Below, in pieces: positions 35,343 to 44,320 of a stretch of 62,294 bases of DNA. Location of the stretch: assembly GCA_018816905.1 (NCBI GenBank), contig JAHIVB010000011.1, forward strand, positions 1-62,294, in the 5' to 3' direction. The position numbers and the translations under genes are program-made. The stretch is from Bacillota bacterium (GTDB lineage Bacteria; Bacillota_I; Bacilli_A; Izemoplasmatales; Hujiaoplasmataceae). The notes under the pieces were generated by a model. It worked only from the letters and a program-made list of their open reading frames with translations. It did not search any database and was not told where the DNA came from. The number at the start of each line of letters is the position of its first letter. The first letter of the stretch is position 1.

Positions 35343-37449
35343 TTCGAACCGCCTCCTTTATGAATTCTTCAAAGAATGAGAATACTTGACGAATCGTCAT
35401 TTGGATAAATGACAATACAAGTAAAATGATGATTACAAACAGTACAGTAAGCAAGATGCTCTTGATTGTCTGGCCGAATGTATAGTTTTGAATCTCGGAA
35501 ATGGATAGAAAGACCAGTACGAATGACCAACCGATTCCAATGTAGAATATGACATTCAACATGAATATTTCATTGTTTGTCGCAACGTATGAGAAGACGG
35601 TTGAGAAGACGCATCCAAGGATGAAAGGCCACATCGAGTAAGCAAATCCTTTAAAGATTTCTCCCATCGTTCCTTCACCGTCTTGAATAGAAGTCACCAG
35701 GTAGGAACAAACGATAAACAGACCGATTAAGACGACAAACCCGAGAATGATCGAATTCAAGTCAAGGTCGTTAATGTCTGTGTACTGGAAGATAAATCCT
35801 TTCCCTGCGACGAACATCAAGTAAGACAGGAAGGTAATCGCAAGGATGATCAATGCCCCAAGGTAAGACCCTTTGTTTTTCCTTCTTAAGTAATAGAATG
35901 AATCCGCAGGCTTTCGAGATACGGTCCTCATGTATAGAACATCGTTGATGATTTTGACGTTTTCTGTTTTAAGGATAGCTGCTCTTACAGGAGCGAAGAT
36001 TTTATATTTCTTATCGACAAATTTCAGTACAAAGTAGAAAAGAGTAAATAGGAACGTAATCAAGATTACCTGTAAGAGATGCGCTTGAAGCCAAATGTTT
36101 CTTAGCTCCCAGAACGACTCTGAAAATAGGTCTCGATTGCCTGCAATTTTGAAATGGTCTGCGGCAAGTTGATATTCTTCGATTTGGAGATAGTTTTTCG
36201 CAATACCGTTATGAGCCAAAATCGATAGTTGATTTAAACTCAACACTTCTTGCCATAAACGGATGGCTTCTTCATAGTTTGTGTTGTTGTAATTGATGAT
36301 CGCACTATAGATTGTTAATGCATATTCTGTTGGCGCAAAGGATTGTAAATAGGAATTACCAGAGTCTACCGTCCAGATTTGTCCGTCATTGTCGACGGCA
36401 ATCCCTGATAATGTTTTAAAGAAACCGGCAACAGAAACATCATTGATGGTTCCAAAAGTATAGATAAATTCTCCATCGTTGGTATAAACGCCAATATAAC
36501 CATTTTGGTCAGCGGTGAAGATTATTCCTTCGTCATTGACATAGATGTCGGAAAGTAAGTTCGTCGCTATGAAGATATCAGCAAACATATTGGTTCCTTG
36601 CGTATTGTGTTTTTTGATGTTATCGACTTGAATTCCTGATGAACTGGAATAAACACCACCGTTGATATCGATGAAGACGCTTGTGAATACGGGAGGAGTC
36701 AGGTTGATACCCAAGTTCTCGAGTTGTTCATCCGTATAGATGAATTGTTGGATTTGTTCTCTTAGTGTCAGTGTAACCGCGTTGGAGGAAAAGAAACCTA
36801 AAAATTCTCCGGTGTTCGACATTTGAATGATTCCGTCAGAAGTTCCTTTTGAGATGACATACATGATTCCCGCTTTGTCAACTGATACTTTTTCAGGAAG
36901 AAAATCAAGTCCACCATACATTGGCGAATTCGGTTTTCCAAATACTTCAAGAAGATTACCTGAATTATCTAGATGGAAAATCAAACCGAAACTAACTCCG
37001 TCAATCAAGGCATTGGCATCTGCAATGTAGATATCCCCTAACCCGACATAAGTTGATTCTTCGAGTACAACGAACACTCCGGTAGGATTGGTCATTGTAT
37101 AACTTGGATCATCTTCAATTTCTGGATGCATTTGATAATCTTCGATTCTAATTTCACGAACGATTGTATCAGTAACGGGGTTGTAAACCAAGACTCTTGA
37201 GTTTCCAGCATCGGCAATCACAAGTTCATTGTTTTCATCGATTGCAATGTCTTTTGGCTTATCGAGCCCCAAATAGGTAATCGTTTGACCCGGAAGATAA
37301 GCATCTTGAGTTTGAACGAAATCTCCATTGTCATCCAGTGCATAGGTATAAGTTGTGGATGAGGATGCTTGTACTTCTGTCTTAAGTCCGAGTGAAGTGA
37401 ATCCTAGGAGTAAGACCAAGACAAGCAAAATAAGTTTTTTGATTCTCAT
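35329..37449 (-). CDS. NHL-repeat/TPR/YIP1-domain membrane protein
   Basis: A 706-residue protein with a signal peptide (about 1-28), an extracellular NHL-type beta-propeller (about 50-385, with KPKDIAIDENNELVIADAGNSRVLVY and IAVDNDGQIWTVDSGNSYL), a TPR-like helical pair (about 395-440), one membrane helix (about 458-476), and a C-terminal YIP1-like domain with about five helices (about 530-690). Proteins with this NHL plus YIP1 layout are encoded beside DUF5696 genes in Firmicutes sugar loci, as here. They may organise or sense at the transporter, but the function is not established. The upstream spacing to the permease gene is 12 bases. Confidence 0.8.
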   Translation of the reverse strand: MRIKKLILLVLVLLLGFTSLGLKTEVQASSSTTYTYALDDNGDFVQTQDAYLPGQTITYLGLDKPKDIAIDENNELVIADAGNSRVLVYNPVTDTIVREIRIEDYQMHPEIEDDPSYTMTNPTGVFVVLEESTYVGLGDIYIADANALIDGVSFGLIFHLDNSGNLLEVFGKPNSPMYGGLDFLPEKVSVDKAGIMYVISKGTSDGIIQMSNTGEFLGFFSSNAVTLTLREQIQQFIYTDEQLENLGINLTPPVFTSVFIDINGGVYSSSSGIQVDNIKKHNTQGTNMFADIFIATNLLSDIYVNDEGIIFTADQNGYIGVYTNDGEFIYTFGTINDVSVAGFFKTLSGIAVDNDGQIWTVDSGNSYLQSFAPTEYALTIYSAIINYNNTNYEEAIRLWQEVLSLNQLSILAHNGIAKNYLQIEEYQLAADHFKIAGNRDLFSESFWELRNIWLQAHLLQVILITFLFTLFYFVLKFVDKKYKIFAPVRAAILKTENVKIINDVLYMRTVSRKPADSFYYLRRKNKGSYLGALIILAITFLSYLMFVAGKGFIFQYTDINDLDLNSIILGFVVLIGLFIVCSYLVTSIQDGEGTMGEIFKGFAYSMWPFILGCVFSTVFSYVATNNEIFMLNVIFYIGIGWSFVLVFLSISEIQNYTFGQTIKSILLTVLFVIIILLVLSFIQMTIRQVFSFFEEFIKEAVRNVFS

Positions 37450-37461
37450 AATCTTTCCCCC

Positions 37462-38334
37462 TTATTTGATTCCGGAATGTGACATGGTATCCATGACATT
37501 TCCTTGCATGATGATGAATATTAACAGATTCGGCAAGAACATGATAAGTCCAGCTGCCGCAGATATTCCGACCCCTGCAGGTCCTGAACTCGCGGAAGTC
37601 AGCGTGGTCATGTAAAAGGCAAATGTTTTCTTTGTTTCGTCAATCACGTAGATGTTGGATGATTCTGTAGAGTTCCAAATCATTTGGAAAGACAAAATCG
37701 CAACGGTCGCAAGTGCCGGTTTCACAAGTGGGCCCACTATTTTTAACAAGATGTGCCAATCGTTAGCCCCGTCAATCTTTGCGGCTTCAATCAGTTCATC
37801 CGGAACTTGATCGATAAACTGCTTGACAAGGAAAAGTCCTACCGGCATAGCAAGATAAGGAATGACGTGAGCAGCGAATGTATTGGTGAGTCCTAAAGTA
37901 CTGACGACTAAATAACGAGGAATCGCAACTGCAGTAGCAACAAACATCAAAGCGGTTTGATTGATTTTAAATAACGTCTTTTTCGCTTTGAATCTTTTTT
38001 TAGACAATGCGTATCCTGTCGCAAGTGTAATCAATAGCGTTAATCCGATGGTGAGAACGGTAATGATGATGGAGTTAAATAGATATCTCGTCATCGGAAC
38101 TCCGGTTCCTGAAGCGGTTCTAAACAACCGCGCAAAGTTTTCAAGTGTCGGATTTGTCACAAAAAATCGTGGTGGAAATAAGAAAAGCTCACTGAGTGGT
38201 TTGAAGGCTTGCAAGACGACGTAAAGAACCGGCATCAGCATGAATAAACCAATCGGTACGAGAAGGATATAGAATTTAAGTTGTGAACGATGGAATCGTT
38301 TTGGATTGATTTGAGTTCCTAGAAAACTGGCCAT
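37462..38334 (-). CDS. Carbohydrate ABC transporter permease, MalG type
   Basis: A 290-residue CUT1 permease with six helices and the EAA loop EAAKIDGANDWHILLKIVGPL. It ends with the hydrophobic LLIFIIMQGNVMDTMSHSGIK, usual for MalG/LacG-type permeases. It follows the MalF-type partner by 8 bases and precedes the NHL/YIP1 gene by 12 bases. It would work with the 38343-39311 product and the large binding protein encoded first in the operon. Confidence 0.94.
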   Translation of the reverse strand: MASFLGTQINPKRFHRSQLKFYILLVPIGLFMLMPVLYVVLQAFKPLSELFLFPPRFFVTNPTLENFARLFRTASGTGVPMTRYLFNSIIITVLTIGLTLLITLATGYALSKKRFKAKKTLFKINQTALMFVATAVAIPRYLVVSTLGLTNTFAAHVIPYLAMPVGLFLVKQFIDQVPDELIEAAKIDGANDWHILLKIVGPLVKPALATVAILSFQMIWNSTESSNIYVIDETKKTFAFYMTTLTSASSGPAGVGISAAAGLIMFLPNLLIFIIMQGNVMDTMSHSGIK

Positions 38335-38342
38335 ATGATCAC

Positions 38343-39311
38343 CTAATCCTTTTCCCCGAATAGCATATATGCGACTCTTGAGAACAAGAGGATAATCGCA
38401 AGCAAAATGACGGACAACGCAGCAGCGTATCCCATTTCGTATCGGATGAATCCATAATCGTCAATATGGTTTACAATCAATTGTCCGGCATATTGTGGCG
38501 TCGGATTTGAGCCTGCGAGCGCAACTCCGATACCTCCTGCGTTAAACGCACCTACGATTGCCATGACGGCACCGAACAGCATTTGAGGTTTCATTGACGG
38601 TATGGTGATATAGAAGATTTCTTGAAGACGGTTCTTGATTCCATCAATATAGGCCGCTTCATACATCTCCTTGTTTACATTAAGAATACCTGCGAGCATC
38701 GAAAGGAATCCAATACCCATCGAAGACCACAGAGTGACAAAAATCATGATGTTCATCAAATAATCTCCGGATTGGAGAAAATCTAGAGGTGTTGATATCA
38801 AACCCATGTTCAAAAGAATCGAGTTGATATAACCGGATTTATCACCTGAGAAGATGGTCCGGAAGATGACTCCAATGAAAACGCCACCCAACATCGACGG
38901 AGTATAGAGCGCAAGCGCAAGAATTTTTCTTGGTGTCGCTTGTATTTGAGAAAGCATCCAAGCCATGATGAAGGAAAGCAAATACCCTCCAGGGCCTGTA
39001 ATGATTGCGTATTTTAAAGTGTTCGGCAGAACGTATCTTAAGAAGACCTCGTCCTGAGTCAAAATCATGATGTAGTTGTAGAAACCGTAAAACTCGGCAA
39101 ATTTAGGCATTTCGATAACATTGAAATAAGTAAACGAAAGCGTGATGGCTACGACTACAGGAATGATGATGAACATCGTGAATAACAAAACGTATGGTGC
39201 GAGCAATAAAATCGTTGAATTCTTATCTGTTTTCAATCTACGAAGATGGTCGAGTGAATCCGACATCACTTTCGATAATTGTTCTTTTCGTTTCAAAGAT
39301 TTTGCATTCAT
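38343..39311 (-). CDS. Carbohydrate ABC transporter permease, MalF type
   Basis: A 322-residue CUT1 permease with a basic cytoplasmic N terminus, six helices (first [20 protein letters not shown]) and the EAA loop [21 protein letters not shown]. The ATG directly follows the TAA stop of the 997-residue binding-protein gene, so translation is coupled. It is half of the first of two permease pairs in the operon. Confidence 0.94.
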   Translation of the reverse strand: MNAKSLKRKEQLSKVMSDSLDHLRRLKTDKNSTILLLAPYVLLFTMFIIIPVVVAITLSFTYFNVIEMPKFAEFYGFYNYIMILTQDEVFLRYVLPNTLKYAIITGPGGYLLSFIMAWMLSQIQATPRKILALALYTPSMLGGVFIGVIFRTIFSGDKSGYINSILLNMGLISTPLDFLQSGDYLMNIMIFVTLWSSMGIGFLSMLAGILNVNKEMYEAAYIDGIKNRLQEIFYITIPSMKPQMLFGAVMAIVGAFNAGGIGVALAGSNPTPQYAGQLIVNHIDDYGFIRYEMGYAAALSVILLAIILLFSRVAYMLFGEKD

Positions 39312-42305
39312 TTATTCATCACCGCCTTCCGTGTGAAGAGCAATCTGTTCATTCACCCAGGCAGTGTCTCGGACTGTATACGGAACCAAGACGTTTCCTT
39401 GAGAATCAATATATCCGAACTCAACCATCTTTTTGAAGATTTCTCGATTGATGGTTAAGACCTGATCGTCAATTGCGACTCGGATGGAGGTTCCGTCAAA
39501 GGTTACCTTGTTCCAAATGTCTGACAATCCACGTTCAAGCATGTATTGTCCTGGTGTTCTTGGAACGTCGACCAACCATGTGACTTGTTCCAAAATAACG
39601 GATTTGTCGTTGGAATCAATCGGTGAATTGGCTACAGCGTCAATATTTCCAGACAACCATACATATTCTGGTCCATAGGTCGATTGAAGCGAAAAAGCAA
39701 ATTCTGTTTGTGTTTCTGTCGACATCCACCACTTCATGAATTCCCAACTGGAGTTCAGTTTTTCTTCATCTTCGTTTTTGAACATGATTGCACTGGTACC
39801 GTTGGCGATATACCATCTCTGTACATCTCCAAATTCATCTTCAACGCCGGGGTATAATGCAAGTGCCCATTGACCTGTTAATTCAGGTGCAGCGTTCTTT
39901 AAAGTCAAATAAGTGTTGAAGTCGATGATTCCGATTGGTAAGGTATTGTATCTGAAAGAGTTATAGAAACTAGCTACGTAAGATGGCAAACTGTATTTGG
40001 TGTAAAGATCCGCTAGCAGTTTGAGACCAAGATATGATTTTTCTGAATTGATGGAGGTTGTTAGGCCATCAGGAGAATAAATAGAGCCTCCGTATTGGTA
40101 GATGAATGCGGATGTTTGATAGAACCACTTCAAGGAAGTTCCTCCACTGGTAGGATAATAGAAATTCATTCCATATCTTTGCAATGTAGGCAACATATCA
40201 ATGACATCATCCCATGTCGAAGGAACGGAAAGTCCAAGTGCATTCATGGTATCGATACGATAGACGAGTGCATGGAATTCCAAAGTTTCTGGTAGAGCAT
40301 ATACTTTGTCTTCCAAAATGTAAGGAATGAAAGCTCCTGGACTAAAACTGGAAGCGACTTCCCAAAAATCAGGGAAAACAGTCATGTCTTGAAGTGCCCC
40401 ACGAATTGCAAGGTCAAAAGGCATATAAGAAGCTAAACCAAGCGCAACATCCGGCGTTTGGTTCGCTGCATTGGCAAGGATGAGCTTATTGGCATCTGGC
40501 ATAATTGAAATCTTGATTTGAGTTCCAGTGTTCGCAAAATGCTGATCAGCCATTTTCTGCATCAAGTCAACATAAATCAAGGAACGATTGACCCATACAT
40601 TGACTGCATCAGGATTGCTTTCCGTAATATATTTCTTTTCAGTAAACGAAGCGGTGAAAGCACGAATTCCTGAGCCTAGTTTTTGAAAGAAAGTGGCATT
40701 TGCTTTTTCAAATGATTCATCATTGAAAACAGTGAATGAATCAAGATAAAGAGGTTGTCTGCTTATGTTGGTTAAAGAATCTCCAAGCATTTGTGTGATT
40801 GATCCAGTACCGCTATATAAAGCATCAAGGTAAAGAGGCACTTTATCTGGTTCTTCTAAGATGGTTTGAAGTGCAGCAATGGCAGTCTTCAAATACGAGA
40901 GCGTCGCAGATTGATCCATTTCGTCAGAATACTCAGATAAAGTCACGACTGCATGTTTGATGATTTTGTCATAAGCTTCGAGATAAGTGACAGTTTCTGG
41001 AATATAATTTGTGAATTCCCATTTTCTGTTTTGATCGATGTTAACGCCGGTAATTTTCAAAATGTTCAGTGCAAATGCATTGATGTGATCAACGAGAAGT
41101 TGGATATTTCTTAATTCTTCATTGACTTGATCAATGTCGGCACGGAATGTAATTTCGTGAGTTCCTGCGGATAAATATATATCATAGGCCCCAGATTCAT
41201 TGCCTAAAATCTCATTTGCCCAAGTACTTTGGCCTGTGACGCCAAATTGATAATTGTTCAATTCATCGAATGGAATCACCCCATCGATGAAAATGGTACG
41301 GAAAACCGAAAACTCTTCTTTGTCATTCAAATAGTGGAAGTTGAAATTATAGAGTCCATCTTCTTCTACCGTGAATGAATAAGTTACTTCCTGACCCGAA
41401 CGATACCATGCAGCACCGTTGATGACGTTGAGTTTTTTATCTACAGCGTCAAAAGGAGTCACTGAAGGAGAAGCAAATGAATATAAACGAACATATGACG
41501 AATTCTTACTGATGTATTCAGTAGCGTTGACGTTTAAACTATAACTTGGATGTGACTCTGTTTCATATTGGCTGATGTAAGCTTCATAACTTGGAAGTGC
41601 TTGAGGGCTTACGACTTCCAAATCGCCAAAAAGAACGGCTCCGTCCATGATGTTTTCAATCGTTACCGTATTCATTCCGGCATTGAAATAGAATAACAAT
41701 GGATTCGTTGTCGTGTAAGTATTGTTATAAAGAGGCAATGCTCTCCATCCGACGATTCTGCTTTGACCAGGAAGTGATTCATCACCATACGTATCCAAAG
41801 TGAATACTTTAGAATCGTCTTGCCAGTAAAGCGGAACGTCAATGGTTTTGGCGTCATCGAAAGGAAAGACGTCATTGACTTGAACCGCAATCGTCAAATT
41901 GCTTAAAACGGACTCTTTGACGTAGTAGTCGACGTAAATGTAGTAAAGTCCTTCTGTAGCGACATTAACGGTATAATTAGCAGTCCCTTCCGACTCCAAA
42001 TCAATGGCTTTGGATCCGGAATATGAGTAATCTTCAGCTGCAGGATTTCCAGATAGAGTAGCACTGGCCGAAGCTAACCCATAGGTGATTTCGTTGTCTT
42101 CAAGAAAACTGATGTAGGAATATCTTGTTATGTAGTCTGAACTCCCTTTGATGACATCGAGTGCTGCTTGATAATCCGTTTCGCTTACTTCCTCTTTCCA
42201 AGCTAGATAGTCCGATGAGGAAAAAGGATTGTTGAAAACTAGAATGAAACCACCGATGATGATGAGCAAGATGATCAGTGGCTTGATTAATCTGGTCAAC
42301 TTCAT
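39312..42305 (-). CDS. Large membrane-anchored sugar-binding protein with jelly-roll domains
   Basis: A 997-residue protein with an uncleaved-looking N-terminal membrane helix (about 8-24) rather than a lipobox. Two similar beta-rich domains follow (about 45-250 and 265-410), each with Y-x-V/F-x-V-x-x-x-G-x-Y-x-x-x-x-Y patterns such as YTVNVATEGLYYIYVDYY and YSFTVEEDGLYNFNFHYL. These resemble CBM6/35-type jelly rolls. A helical linker leads to an extracellular solute-binding domain (about 560-985; LPETLEFHALVYRIDTMNALG, GTSAIMFKNEDEEKL). It starts the long operon. The ATG at 42305 follows GGGGG; the upstream in-frame ATG at 42338 lacks a site. It probably captures beta-glucan oligosaccharides. 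Confidence 0.88.
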   Translation of the reverse strand: MKLTRLIKPLIILLIIIGGFILVFNNPFSSSDYLAWKEEVSETDYQAALDVIKGSSDYITRYSYISFLEDNEITYGLASASATLSGNPAAEDYSYSGSKAIDLESEGTANYTVNVATEGLYYIYVDYYVKESVLSNLTIAVQVNDVFPFDDAKTIDVPLYWQDDSKVFTLDTYGDESLPGQSRIVGWRALPLYNNTYTTTNPLLFYFNAGMNTVTIENIMDGAVLFGDLEVVSPQALPSYEAYISQYETESHPSYSLNVNATEYISKNSSYVRLYSFASPSVTPFDAVDKKLNVINGAAWYRSGQEVTYSFTVEEDGLYNFNFHYLNDKEEFSVFRTIFIDGVIPFDELNNYQFGVTGQSTWANEILGNESGAYDIYLSAGTHEITFRADIDQVNEELRNIQLLVDHINAFALNILKITGVNIDQNRKWEFTNYIPETVTYLEAYDKIIKHAVVTLSEYSDEMDQSATLSYLKTAIAALQTILEEPDKVPLYLDALYSGTGSITQMLGDSLTNISRQPLYLDSFTVFNDESFEKANATFFQKLGSGIRAFTASFTEKKYITESNPDAVNVWVNRSLIYVDLMQKMADQHFANTGTQIKISIMPDANKLILANAANQTPDVALGLASYMPFDLAIRGALQDMTVFPDFWEVASSFSPGAFIPYILEDKVYALPETLEFHALVYRIDTMNALGLSVPSTWDDVIDMLPTLQRYGMNFYYPTSGGTSLKWFYQTSAFIYQYGGSIYSPDGLTTSINSEKSYLGLKLLADLYTKYSLPSYVASFYNSFRYNTLPIGIIDFNTYLTLKNAAPELTGQWALALYPGVEDEFGDVQRWYIANGTSAIMFKNEDEEKLNSSWEFMKWWMSTETQTEFAFSLQSTYGPEYVWLSGNIDAVANSPIDSNDKSVILEQVTWLVDVPRTPGQYMLERGLSDIWNKVTFDGTSIRVAIDDQVLTINREIFKKMVEFGYIDSQGNVLVPYTVRDTAWVNEQIALHTEGGDE

Positions 42306-42348
42306 GAAATTACCCCCAAAAGTCTGATTTTGTTTCAATAATCGATTA

Positions 42349-42362
42349 TGTAAACCGTAACA
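42349..42362. promoter_or_regulatory. Shared operator, transport operon copy
   Basis: Palindrome TGTAAACCGTAACA on the plus strand, TGTTACGGTTTACA on the minus. It lies just downstream of the -10, where a bound repressor would block transcription of the eight-gene operon. Related copies lie at 44272, 52410 and 55919. Confidence 0.7.
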
Positions 42363-42370
42363 TATGGGTA

Positions 42371-42400
42371 ATTATATCATATATTGGTCTTCTATGTCTA
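42371..42400 (-). promoter_or_regulatory. Promoter of the eight-gene transport operon
   Basis: Minus strand -35 TAGACA (42395-42400), an 18-base spacer and -10 TATAAT (42371-42376), about 65 bases upstream of the start of the large binding-protein gene. Confidence 0.6.
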
Positions 42401-42426
42401 GGTAGAAACTCGGTTTTTAGAAAAAT

Positions 42427-42454
42427 AAAAGGTGTGTTTACACACACCTTTTTT
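42427..42454 (-). terminator. Terminator of the solute-binding lipoprotein gene
   Basis: An 11-bp stem (AAAAGGTGTGT/ACACACCTTTT) with a four-base loop and a T-rich tail on the minus strand. It separates the binding-protein gene from the downstream transport operon. Confidence 0.85.
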
Positions 42455-42459
42455 GATTG

Positions 42460-44202
42460 TTATTCGAAATCAGAAGCACTATAGCCGTAGTAAATTTGTA
42501 ATCCTAGTTTAATCTTGTCGAATGCATCTTCGAAACGTTGATTTGCAGCATCATTCCAAGTCGGAAGTAAGGCTTGAATCGTAGAAGTAAAGTCGGTATC
42601 AAATTTTTGTTTTCCACCATTTAATTCTGGATTCCAATAGTTGTTCCACTCGTGTAGAATCGTCTGTGAAGTTCCTTCGAATGAATAAGTCCATGGGAAC
42701 GCCTTGTCGGATACATCCCAGAATTGTCCGGACTCATAAAGTCTCAATACTTCTTGGAAACCAGGCATTAAATATTCTTCATCTTCATTCATAGCTCCAA
42801 AACGAATATGTTTTTGTGGCGTATACCAAAAAGCCATTTGGTCTTCGAACATTTGTCCTGTAACAACAGGCATAGAGTCATTCAATGCAGAAGAGTAACC
42901 ACCGGAAGCTTCGTCGATGAATTCTTGCTCTGCTCTCGCTTGGAATGAACGAGAATCTGCACACCAGAATACGCCAAATGTATAAGCGATTTGAATCTTC
43001 AATTCTTCTTCAGGAGTACAAGAAAGATCTCCATCTTCCAAACAGTAGTTGTATACTGCCATTGGGTCAAGAACCATTCCAAATGTATTGTCTTGGAAAT
43101 CAGTAGCTGGTCTTGGATAAATATCCCAGTCTTGAATGTTACATACAGCCCACCAATCGGTGTTTGTTTCAGCACAGTCACCCATCATCCAAGGTTGTCC
43201 GTCGAATGTCAACAGATATCCTTGACGGAATAGATGATAATCCCATGATCCTGCATTTGCATATAGGGAAACAACAGGGCCGGTTCCATCAGGAATCGTT
43301 AGGTTTTCTTGATCATAGTTACCCCAGAAAGTGCTATCAACCCATTCATGAATGTATGGTAACAATGCTCTTACTTGTGTTGAGTTTAGGTCGACAACGG
43401 ATGCAGATCCATTATATTCAGCCATGGATTGTCTAATGGTTGTTGTACCTGTTTCGATGAATGAAAGTGGAGTATCCATTGCACCAAAATATAGATTTTC
43501 TGCATCTGTAGAATAATTTGACGTGAAGTCTGTATATTCGTCAATGTCCCAGTCATAGTTTGGCATTTCAATTCCGTTTGCATCTGCCAATGATTTATTA
43601 ACGTATACGCCCCAAGGAAGGATGTATTGAGGTAATCCTGCTTGGAAACCGTAATAATTCATCATTTGCATTACAGATGGATTTAAAGCTTGATATAGTG
43701 GATCGTCTTCGAAACGGCTCAAGTCCGCAACGATGCCTTTTGCAACAGAACCACTAAGGTCCATAGCTGCCCAGATGGAAGGGAATCTTCCTTCAGCATC
43801 CGCATAGGATTCCAAAGTTTGGCTCCAGTTGTCTGGTCCGCCAGATTTGAAATATCCATTGATGATAACGTTTGGATAAATTTCATTAAAAGCTTTTGCA
43901 ACAGCATAGGCTGCAGCGTCGTTTTGAGCTGGAAGATCATCTCTTGTATAATTCTGATGTCCCAAATCATAATAAGTGTTTCCGGATCCGCTCCATAAAA
44001 CGATGTCGATGATTCCAGTGACATTTGGATCTAGTCCAGTATCAGATTCGATGTTCGTCAACTCTGTCGTAGTAGTAGTGCCCGTCGTTGTCGTCGTCGT
44101 TGTTGTGATTGTAGTCGATGTAGTCGTAACAGTAGTTTCTCCACAACCAATAAGAACGAATAAAAACATTAAAACAACAGAAAACGTTAATATCTTTTTC
44201 AT
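42460..44202 (-). CDS. Sugar ABC transporter substrate-binding lipoprotein
   Basis: A 580-residue CUT1 solute-binding lipoprotein: lipobox LIGC (Cys20), a threonine-rich stalk (about 24-48), then a family-1 extracellular binding domain (IDIVLWSGSG at the start, AAYAVAKAFNEIYPNVII, and many surface tryptophans such as SFEGTSQTILHEWNNYWNPE). It has its own promoter with an operator and a cre-like site, and its own terminator. It may serve one of the two permease pairs of the adjacent operon; which one is unknown. The start follows AGGAGG. Confidence 0.92.
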   Translation of the reverse strand: MKKILTFSVVLMFLFVLIGCGETTVTTTSTTITTTTTTTTGTTTTTELTNIESDTGLDPNVTGIIDIVLWSGSGNTYYDLGHQNYTRDDLPAQNDAAAYAVAKAFNEIYPNVIINGYFKSGGPDNWSQTLESYADAEGRFPSIWAAMDLSGSVAKGIVADLSRFEDDPLYQALNPSVMQMMNYYGFQAGLPQYILPWGVYVNKSLADANGIEMPNYDWDIDEYTDFTSNYSTDAENLYFGAMDTPLSFIETGTTTIRQSMAEYNGSASVVDLNSTQVRALLPYIHEWVDSTFWGNYDQENLTIPDGTGPVVSLYANAGSWDYHLFRQGYLLTFDGQPWMMGDCAETNTDWWAVCNIQDWDIYPRPATDFQDNTFGMVLDPMAVYNYCLEDGDLSCTPEEELKIQIAYTFGVFWCADSRSFQARAEQEFIDEASGGYSSALNDSMPVVTGQMFEDQMAFWYTPQKHIRFGAMNEDEEYLMPGFQEVLRLYESGQFWDVSDKAFPWTYSFEGTSQTILHEWNNYWNPELNGGKQKFDTDFTSTIQALLPTWNDAANQRFEDAFDKIKLGLQIYYGYSASDFE

Positions 44203-44233
44203 TTCATTCCTCCTAATTTATATATACGATGTT

Positions 44234-44262
44234 ATTTTATCATATCGCTAAAGCGTTTTCAA
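44234..44262 (-). promoter_or_regulatory. Promoter of the solute-binding lipoprotein gene
   Basis: Minus strand -35 TTGAAA (44257-44262), a 17-base spacer and -10 TAAAAT (44234-44239), 32 bases upstream of the start codon. Confidence 0.7.
44248..44261 (-). promoter_or_regulatory. Candidate CcpA cre site
   Basis: TGAAAACGCTTTAG on the minus strand matches the Bacillus cre consensus (TGWAARCGYTWNCW) at 12 of 14 positions. It overlaps the -35 and fills much of the spacer, where CcpA would repress. With the Ser-bearing HPr-like protein it suggests carbon catabolite control (inference). Confidence 0.6.
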
Positions 44263-44271
44263 TACTTTTTA

Positions 44272-44285
44272 TGTAATAGGTTACA
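44272..44285. promoter_or_regulatory. Shared operator, solute-binding lipoprotein copy
   Basis: TGTAATAGGTTACA, with perfect TGTAA/TTACA arms and extended by A/T on each side. It lies 9 bases upstream of the -35, unlike the other copies, which lie downstream of the -10. Confidence 0.65.
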
Positions 44286-44320
44286 TATTTTTTTACCCAA
44301 TATGGACCTTGAAACATAAA

